Shown here in pieces: positions 57,257 through 64,000 of a DNA stretch of 64,000 nt (positions within the stretch are counted from its first letter, which is position 1; each line of letters begins with the position of its first letter). The notes under the pieces were generated by a model. It saw only the letters and a list, made by a program, of their open reading frames with translations. It ran no database searches and was not told the origin of the DNA. Origin of the DNA: Cloeon dipterum (taxonomy: Eukaryota; Arthropoda; Insecta; Ephemeroptera; Baetidae). The translations under genes were made by a program, and so were the position numbers. The stretch spans positions 2,160,501 to 2,224,500 of the forward strand of contig NC_088787.1 of assembly GCF_949628265.1 (NCBI RefSeq). The letters are read 5' to 3'.

Positions 57257-57385
57257 GCAACATAAATATATATGATCTCTGTTACTTGTATTTTTTTATA
57301 AATCACGCCGCGTGTGTAACGATTGGTCGAGTGTAAAATAGTGCGACTATAATGCGCATGGCGAAGAGTGTGATATAGGCTTACC

Positions 57386-57460
57386 ATGGAGGAATTCATC
57401 TTTGCCGTCGCTGACATCATTTCAAGCATCGCCAATCATCAAGATCTTCAGACGCTAATT
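57386..57460 (+). CDS. Possible first coding exon of an unidentified gene (25 codons)
   Basis: The ATG at 57386 opens MEEFIFAVADIISSIANHQD and runs to an ATT|GTAAGT donor at 57461. Upstream is a GC-rich stretch (CACGCCGCGTGTG, ATGCGCATGG). No second exon could be linked. The second duplication unit does not keep this exon after 63410, which argues against an essential role. Low confidence. Confidence 0.25.
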
Positions 57461-58319
57461 GTAAGTGTCATTATTCAAAACTCGTGTGCGCTTATTTCGA
57501 AAATTAACTTTTTTTAAAGACCTATGTACTTATTCCGCTAATTTGTTTACCCTATATGTATTTAGAATATCAATTTTATTGTTAATTGATTTAATAATAA
57601 CTCTTCTATAATTCAATTGTTTAATTTATTGGTACACCAACAAAAGCAAACTTATAATTTTAAGAGCATCGTCTATCTCCTGCGCCTCAATCAGTTTGAT
57701 AGCTACCCCGCCTCTTTTGCCTCGCCGCAGTTACAGTAAGAATTGACTTTTTACTACCAAAGTCTCGTCTGAGTCAACATGAACTCAATAGCGTAATTTA
57801 CGTGCAAGTCATGACGAATCTGACGGAGTGTATAGTTTTTGCAAATTCTGATGATTCAATTTTTCTACCGCTCACAATTGGCTGAATAGACGAGGAAATC
57901 GAAAATATTTTTGCTACAGTGTCTTCATGGCCCCGCCTCCAAGGTCGTCGAAGGCTGAGAAAAATACCCAATTTTGTCAGAAACGCAAAGCGCTTTTAAT
58001 AATGACCACGATTGGGCTCAAGCTGCTCCGCAGCCACTCGGTGAGCTTTTATTAGTAAAGGGAAGTGCAGAGTAGATCATAGGTTAAAATAAAACAATAA
58101 TCAGAGATCTATAAATAATGAGCTTTGATCGATCAAATATTGAATTGCTCGATTTGTGGTAAAAATTCTTCCTGGTCTTTTGTTGCGACCGACGTTTAAG
58201 TCCCGGTTTTTGTCGCATGATTTTGCGGTTAGGCTAGCTTCTATTTTAGCCATAGCTTATCGACCTCTGACGCAAAACACATACGCGTGTATCCTGTTTG
58301 AAAATAACCTTAGTTAATT
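57461..58319. other. 3' flank of unit 1 and start of unit 2, non-coding
   Basis: The 3' flank of the first gene is matched at 63610-63800. From about 58120 the upstream region of the second gene begins (TGATCGATCAAATATTGAAT). No exon is recognised. Confidence 0.5.
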
Positions 58320-60533
58320 CCCTGCAAGAAAAATGATGTCAGTGACGTGAAAATGACGAAAAATTTTGTATTTTCAAAAGGCTTTAAATTTTGATTTTGA
58401 ACAACTAAAAACAAGTTTTGTTGGTTTTCTATTGAATTTTGAGCAAATTTGGAAAATTTTCACATTCCTTCAATGACGTCACTGAGACATCACTGTGATA
58501 TCACTCACGTCACGGTTGCACTCCCGAAGAGACGAGGAATGAAAATGATGTCAAAATGATATCATATTGACATACCCACGGTGACCAAACGTTTTAATAT
58601 TTTTCCGTTGATATTCTAAAGAAATCAATATAATATCTCTAAAATTTTCCAATTTTGGAAAAAATCAAAAAATTTAAAAATTAAAAAATATTTTTTTTGT
58701 CATTTTTTCATACTTTTTTAAATTATATTATTGCAAATGGGGCCTAAAATTCAGGTGTGCAGGGTCACGATTCGATGTGATTTCAAAGTGACGTCAAAGT
58801 GACGTCAAAGTGACGTCAAAGTGATATCAATATGATATCAATATGACATGCTCAGCGTGATGATTTTTTGAAATTCTGGGGATGCGCGTGATATCAATGT
58901 GACATCAATGTGATGTCCCAAAAGAATTTGAAACAAAAATTATGAAATTAATTAATTAATTAATTTAAATGTTAATGATCAGCAAAGATTTCATATTTTT
59001 TTGTTTAAAATTCTTTTTGGGACATCACATTGATGTCACATTGATATCACGCGCATCCCCAGAATTTCAAAAAATCATCACGCTGAGCATGTCATATTGA
59101 TATCACTTTGACGTCACTTTGACATCACATCGAATCGTGACCCTGCACACCTGAATTGTAGGCCCCATTTGCAATAATGCAATTTAAAAAAGTATGAAAA
59201 AATGACAAAAAAATATTTTTTAATTTTTAAATTTTTTGAATTTTTCCAAAATTGGAAAATTTTAGAAATATTATATTGATTTCTTTAGAATATCAACGGA
59301 AAAATATTAAAACGTTTGGTCACCGTGGGTATGTCAATATGATATCATTTTGACATCATTTTCATTCCTCGTGTCTTCGGAAGTGCAATCGTGACGTGAG
59401 TGATATCACAGTGATGTCTCAGTGACGTCATTGGAGGGATGAGGAAATTTTCCAAATTTGCTCAAAATTCAATGGAAAACCAACAAAACTTGTTTTTAGT
59501 TGTTCAAAATAAAAATCGTGACGTGAGTGATATCACAGTGACGTCACAGTGACGTCATTAAAGGAATGGGAAATTTTCCAAAGTTGCTCAAATTTCAATG
59601 GAAAACCAACAAAACTTGTTTTTAGTTGTTCAAAATAAAAATTTAAATTGAAAATACAATTTTTTGTCATTTTTACGTCACTAGCATCATTTTTCTTGCA
59701 CTTAAGTGCAATTGTGACGCGAGTGATATCAAGGTGATGTCACAGTGACGTCATTGCAGGTATGGAAAATTTAATGCATGAACAAGGAAATCAGTAAATA
59801 TTTTTATTTTATAAATTGGATAAAACTCCATGTTTTTGATTGGGTTGAAACGCAAATAATTTGCGATGGCTGGGAGATTAAGATTTTTAAAATAAAAGTG
59901 ACAAGCGTGACGGGGCTACTTTTTCCGCTGATGCTCTTAACGGTGGAGATTCCTTACACTCAGAATTATATTGTATGCGATGTATGTGACAATAAAATAT
60001 AATTCATATGTGTGTTCTTCGTTCCTAATCAAAATATTAATTGAATTTTCCAGGAAAAAATATTACTGTGATATCATATTGATATCACCAGGGTGACGTC
60101 AAATTGACGTCACTAAATGTCCGTCACAATGGGATCATATTGATATCATTATGATATCACGACCAAAAAATTTTTCCCAGAAAATTATTTTTATTGCATT
60201 TTTAAAACTTGAGGTTGAAAATGCTATTAAAATGATTTAAAGAAAATTTTCTGGGGAAAATTTTTTGGTCAAGATATCACCTCAAGTGACGTCAATATGA
60301 CGTCATATTGACGTCACTCCAGGTTGGAGCTCGGAATACGGATCCAAAAACTGTCAGTTTTGAAAATGCTATTAAAATAATAGTATTTGGGGAAAATTTT
60401 TTGGTCGTGATATCATAATGATATCAATATGATCCAATTGTGACGGACATTAAGTGACGTCAATATGACGTCACCCGGGTGATATCATGTGATATCAATA
60501 TGACGTCACAGTGATATTTTTTTTCTTGCAGGG
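58320..60533. mobile_element. Large foldback element with repeated TGACGTCA and TGATATCA motifs
   Basis: It begins CCCTGCAAGAAAAATGATGT and ends TTTTTTTCTTGCAGGG. TTAA lies directly after the right end and two bases before the left end, suggesting a TTAA target site as used by piggyBac-type elements. Two palindromes are nested inside: about 58322-59700, centred near 58965, and about 60055-60520. The arms are studded with GTGACGTCA, TGATATCA and related words (CRE-like and EcoRV-like sites), for example 58790-58860. A short open frame at 59778-60002 has no recognisable domain. No transposase is present, so it is non-autonomous. It is absent from the matching position in unit 1 (near 54280). 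Confidence 0.75.
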
Positions 60534-60859
60534 TTAACCCTATTACTTGTTCCTTGCTTAGCGAAATTTTATAAAGATGGTTGCTGTTTTCTTAAAATGT
60601 ACATCGAAAATTTGATGTGACGTCGATTGTGTTCTTCCGTGCAATAAAAGCTTACATCATTATCAAAGACCTCGGAAAAAGCGTTGAAATTGTGTTTTGT
60701 TTAAGTTTAGCATTTTGATATTTTCCAGTTTCCAGCAATGCTCTGCAGTTTCCTTGCTTGGTGCGCAGAACTCCGACATATTGCAAAAAAAAAACGTTGT
60801 TTATCGCCTTCTGCGTAGTGCCTTTATCAAAATCTATGATAGAGCTAGGTTAAATAGTT

Positions 60860-60960
60860 CCGGGTTGGCAGCTATTAAAGGCGAGCTAATTGCTTGTAAA
60901 GGCCACTCATCTTTCTGCGACAAAGCTGCAGTTTCGCCTCCGTCTTTACCCAGCGAACAG
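60860..60960 (+). promoter_or_regulatory. Promoter and leader exon of the second intact Yellow gene
   Basis: CCGGGTTGGCAGCTATTAAAGG near 60859-60881 corresponds to the TATA region of the first gene. The leader exon ends at GAACAG|GTTCGT (60960), with its acceptor TTTTTCAG at about 61145. The foldback element ends about 330 bases upstream. Confidence 0.5.
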
Positions 60961-61163
60961 GTTCGTATTTCTTTAAAGCACGTTGTACACTCTTTGGTCT
61001 GTTAATGACCATGACCAGGCGCCCGTATCGACAATTCAAGATAATTTACGGGCACCTCTGAGGTCAATTAATAGGCCAATGAGTGCGTATACAACAGAAA
61101 TGTTTAGTTGGCACTTAAAAACCTTTTCTTAACTTAATTTTTCAGTTTAGACACTTGCGAGTT

Positions 61164-63410
61164 ATGAATCCTTTCTTCTTCGTCATCTTTTTTCTCCGAC
61201 TTTCCTTGGCCACCGCCGCTGACTTCACTCAAGTCTTCCAGTGGAAAGAGTTGGATTTCAAGTGGCCGTCAGAGGCCAGCAGGGCACAGGCCTTGAAAGC
61301 TGGAACTTTCAAACCAGAGAATATTGAGCCTCGTTACATGGCTGTCCACGGAACAAGGCTCTTCCTGAGCCTTGAGAATAATAAAGGTATTCCGGTGACT
61401 CTGGTGTCTTTGCCGACGAGCAGTGAGTCCTCTGCGTCCCCGAAGCTCACTCCATTACCTGCGTTGAACATGCATGTAAGTGTATATTAAGTAGAGCGGA
61501 ACAATTAGATAAAATGCGCTTTTCTTGATTTTACGTGGTCAGAATTATATTTTTAATTTCCTTTAAAGCTAATGATAGTTCAATCATATGCGTGCGTGGC
61601 TTGTGATTATTTGAAACCTAAAAAATTACTGAATTGGGGTGGTCAGAGGACAACCTCTTGAAAAGGCAGCAATTAGATTTGAAAATTCGTTTTTTCTCTG
61701 GATATTGTGCCAAAAATGAAGATATTTGTTCAAAAACGCAACAAATGCTTTTTTGCAGGATGATGGAAACTGCAGTAAAATTCAGGCGGCAAGCGGACTG
61801 GAAATAGATTCCTTTAAAAGGCTGTGGGTTCTAGACAGCGGTAGCAACAAATGCAATGCAAAAATATGGACAATCAACCTGTCCAGCTACGATCACACTA
61901 AAATTATTCACAAGTTTTCTTTTCGAAAATTGTTGCAAAACTTGGTGATTGACGAGGCAAATAACGAAACCTGGGCCTACATCTCACAGGAAAATCAAAA
62001 AAACATTGTCGTCTATAGTTTAAAACAAAACCAATCTTGGACAGTAGACACGAGAGGAATACATGTTTTTTCCATTGCCCTGTCTCCTAAGGAGGAACAA
62101 CTCTACGTCAGCCAATACAATTCTACCGAACTGTATTCAATTTCCGTTGCCGCACTTCGCAATGGAAATCGAACTGTAAATCCAAAACTAATCGGAAAAT
62201 GGAGAGCAAGACCATATCGAATGCTGATGGACAACCGTGGGACCATGTATGCCGCATTTTTGGGGAAGAATTACATACAGTCGTGGAACACTTACCAGCC
62301 ATTTCAGGAGCAGCGTTTTCTTGATGTAAGTCACAGATTTCAAAATGGCATTTTTGTGGTTCTATTGATCAACTTTTTTACTATTTTAAATTGAAGAGTG
62401 GAACACGTGTTAACGGTCTCATATCTTCAATTTTAACCTTTGGTCTTAGCTAAAATTAAAGTGGAGTCCGCTACACTTTTTAGGTTGGTAAACTGGTTAC
62501 TGAATGGCCATTTACATTTGCCTTGGACGCGTCGGGAATCTTCTGGACGACTGAGCTTAATAAAACAGCTACTATTACGCCAAGGTACAGGCTATTGAGG
62601 GCTGCTGCGGTCGGTGCGGAGCCAGGTAACAATGGCAACTTTTCAATGCCTATATAATAATGAAAAAATCTCATTTTATTTTTAAATTTTTTTTAGCTTT
62701 TTGTAATGAGTGTTTCATAAGCCAGTTTAAATTAAAAAGAGCTCACTGCAGCTCACCGCATTAAAATTTTGACTAGTCATTCCAAGCACCACTACCAATA
62801 CCCAAAAGACCTAATAAATTGCCTTTTTACCATCACAGAACGGTCCTGCTTGTCTGCCGAGGAATCTTCCACGACCAAGGTGAAACAATATCGGCTGTTG
62901 AACACCATTCTGATCTGCTCTAACCTGTTCAGCGTCGTCTTGCTGGGTTTGATCATTCTTTGGCTCATCCTGAGACAGACGAGGAACAATTGCCTTCCGC
63001 AAAACACCAACGAAGCGCTGGAAATGTCTGCTGTTTACCTTGTTGAGCAAGATGAGCATGTGAGAAGTGCCGCCACAACTTCCGTTCCGGATGAGAACAA
63101 TGACGTTGACACCGCACCCGCAGAAGAAGGCCTGTACGAGGAAGTAAGATACGACCAGGTCGGTGTCTCGCTCCGTGCTCCAAGTCTCTACGAGCGGCCG
63201 ATTTGTCTCAGCCCGCGATCGGCGAGAAGAGTGAGACCGATGCCTGTGAGGCCGAGGACGTTCGAGACTTTTGGAGAGGCGCCTCCTGCTCCAATCGACG
63301 TCGGCTCTGCTCAACCGGAACATCTGTACGATGACGTTGCACCGGAAACTTCCTCGACACCATCATACGAGTCGGCGCAGTACCTGCCTATCCTGCCATA
63401 TGCACCATAA
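61164..63410 (+). CDS. Membrane-anchored Yellow/MRJP protein with tyrosine-rich cytoplasmic tail, 530 aa
   Basis: Exons 61164-61475, 61759-62325, 62484-62625 and 62839-63410, with the same phases (0, 0, 1) as the first gene. The ATG at 61164 is chosen because the signal peptide (MNPFFFVIFFLRLSLATAA) starts there. The Yellow domain has KWPSEASRAQALKAG, PENIEPRYMAVHG, LWVLDSGSNKCNAKIWTINL, NLVIDEANNETWAYI, IALSP, STELYSI, PYRMLMDNRGTMYAAFLGKN and FALDASGIFWTTE. The membrane helix is at about 360-385 (VVLLGLIILWLIL), followed by RQTRNN. The tail (386-530) has Tyr407, 440 (YEEV), 445 (YDQV), 458 (SLYERP), 504 (YDDV), 517, 522 (YLPI) and 528. Blocks LYEEV, SLYERPICLSP, RPRTFE-FGEAP, LYDDVAP and ESAQYL are shared with the first gene, while the sequence between them has diverged. 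That pattern suggests the motifs are under selection. Role inferred as for the first gene. Confidence 0.88.
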
Positions 63411-63825
63411 ATATGTTCCCTAGCTGTTTTCTAAAGATAAGTAATTATATTGTCCAGACCGCTCGAGTGCTCGGCTTTATGGCGCCACCTGCGTGTCTGC
63501 ATCCAGGGGTTCCCCTCCCTCCAAGAAGCACTTCTGGCAAGACAGTGAATGTGATTAATGATGGAAAATGTAGTTTGAGGCTCATTAGAATATCTATTTT
63601 ATTATAATTTAAATATGATTGTTACTTTATTTAATAATAACTCTTCTACTATTCAACTGTTCTAATTGTTTAATTTATTGGCATACCAATACGAGCAACT
63701 TTTATAGTCTTAAACCCTTCTTTTGCCCTTTTGCCTCGCCAGTCGCAGCCAGAATTTACTTTTTATTTCCAAAGTCTCGTCAGCGTCAAATTTAACTTCA
63801 GTAATGTAATTCACGGCTTTAAAGA

Positions 63826-63828
<3 letters not shown>

Positions 63829-63860
<32 letters not shown>
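63829..63860. repeat. (CT)n microsatellite
   Basis: About 16 uninterrupted CT dinucleotides in the 3' flank of the second intact Yellow gene. The rest of 63411-64000 shows no exon; 63610-63800 matches the flank of the first gene. Confidence 0.9.
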
Positions 63861-63862
<2 letters not shown>

Positions 63863-64000
63863 AGTCGTCGATGAAAGAGATGGTGCTGCATGTCCGCTTT
63901 GCTTGCTGTCACTCCACGCATGACCGGGCTGTCCTCTGATTGTCCAAGTTTTTGGCTACTTCTAGAACGCAAACTAAATTAATTTACAATAAATTATTTT

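Larger units (their letters stand above)
54060..57780 (+). repeat. Tandem duplication carrying the two intact Yellow genes, unit 1
   Basis: Unit 1 (54060-57780) corresponds to unit 2 (about 58120-63800). The left edge shares GAATTGCTC(A/G)ATTT(A/G)TGGT, and the right edge shares TTTAATAATAACTCTTCTA, TTTAATTTATTGG and CCAAAGTCTCGTC. Unit 2 is longer because of the foldback element at 58320-60533. Gene, introns, promoter and 3' flank were all copied. Confidence 0.8.

Noticed and set aside
1..64000. Prokaryotic, viral or organellar origin
   Set aside because: Split genes with GT-AG introns, conserved animal gene families and MITE/minisatellite content are consistent throughout. No viral replication or capsid genes were seen.

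Overview
The window is nuclear DNA of an animal, most likely an insect. Genes are short coding exons separated by GT-AG introns. The dominant gene family is Yellow/major royal jelly protein (MRJP), and the DNA is crowded with small inverted-repeat elements and minisatellites. I cannot name the species from the sequence.

Layout. (1) 0-11 kb, mostly minus strand: a Yellow first exon (647-964), a truncated Yellow pseudogene (2765-3525), a small coiled-coil gene on the plus strand (8079-8475), and a four-exon membrane-anchored Yellow gene with two frameshifts (9188-11047). (2) A segmental duplication links 2765-7966 (5.2 kb) with 10366-27167 (16.8 kb). Most of the size difference is one minisatellite, about 6 units of 92 bp in the first copy (6445-6966) and about 125 in the second (14644-26176). 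Each copy also holds a broken myosin fragment and the same set of inverted-repeat elements. (3) 27.4-34.2 kb, conserved housekeeping genes: an intact 11-exon RCC1-BTB gene (minus), the first coding exon of a Swiprosin/EFHD gene (minus), and a damaged PPP4R2-like gene (plus). (4) 34.9-36.8 kb: three tandem copies of a promoter-like unit ending in a splice donor, then a fizzy-related (Cdh1) pseudogene fragment. (5) 37.7-45.5 kb: a second large minisatellite of about 83 units of 94-95 bp. (6) 46-64 kb: a Yellow cluster of three relics and two intact tandem genes (54897-57256 and 61164-63410). A 2.2 kb foldback element sits in the promoter region of the second.

The most notable biology is the pair of intact Yellow genes. 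Each encodes a secreted-type Yellow domain continuing through a transmembrane helix into a cytoplasmic tail of about 145 residues with seven or eight tyrosines, most in YxxV/YxxI contexts, and conserved proline-rich blocks. This looks like a receptor version of a normally soluble family. A third locus (9188-11047) has the same exon plan with a different, short tail.

The second notable theme is that all three minisatellites share one design: a GC-rich hairpin followed by a purine-rich tail. Read on the pyrimidine strand, each unit has a polypyrimidine tract and a TTTCCAG or TTCCCAG acceptor-like site. Each array lies downstream, in the same relative orientation, of a copy of the promoter-like unit that ends in a GGTGAGT donor. 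Whether these are transcribed and spliced cannot be told from sequence alone.
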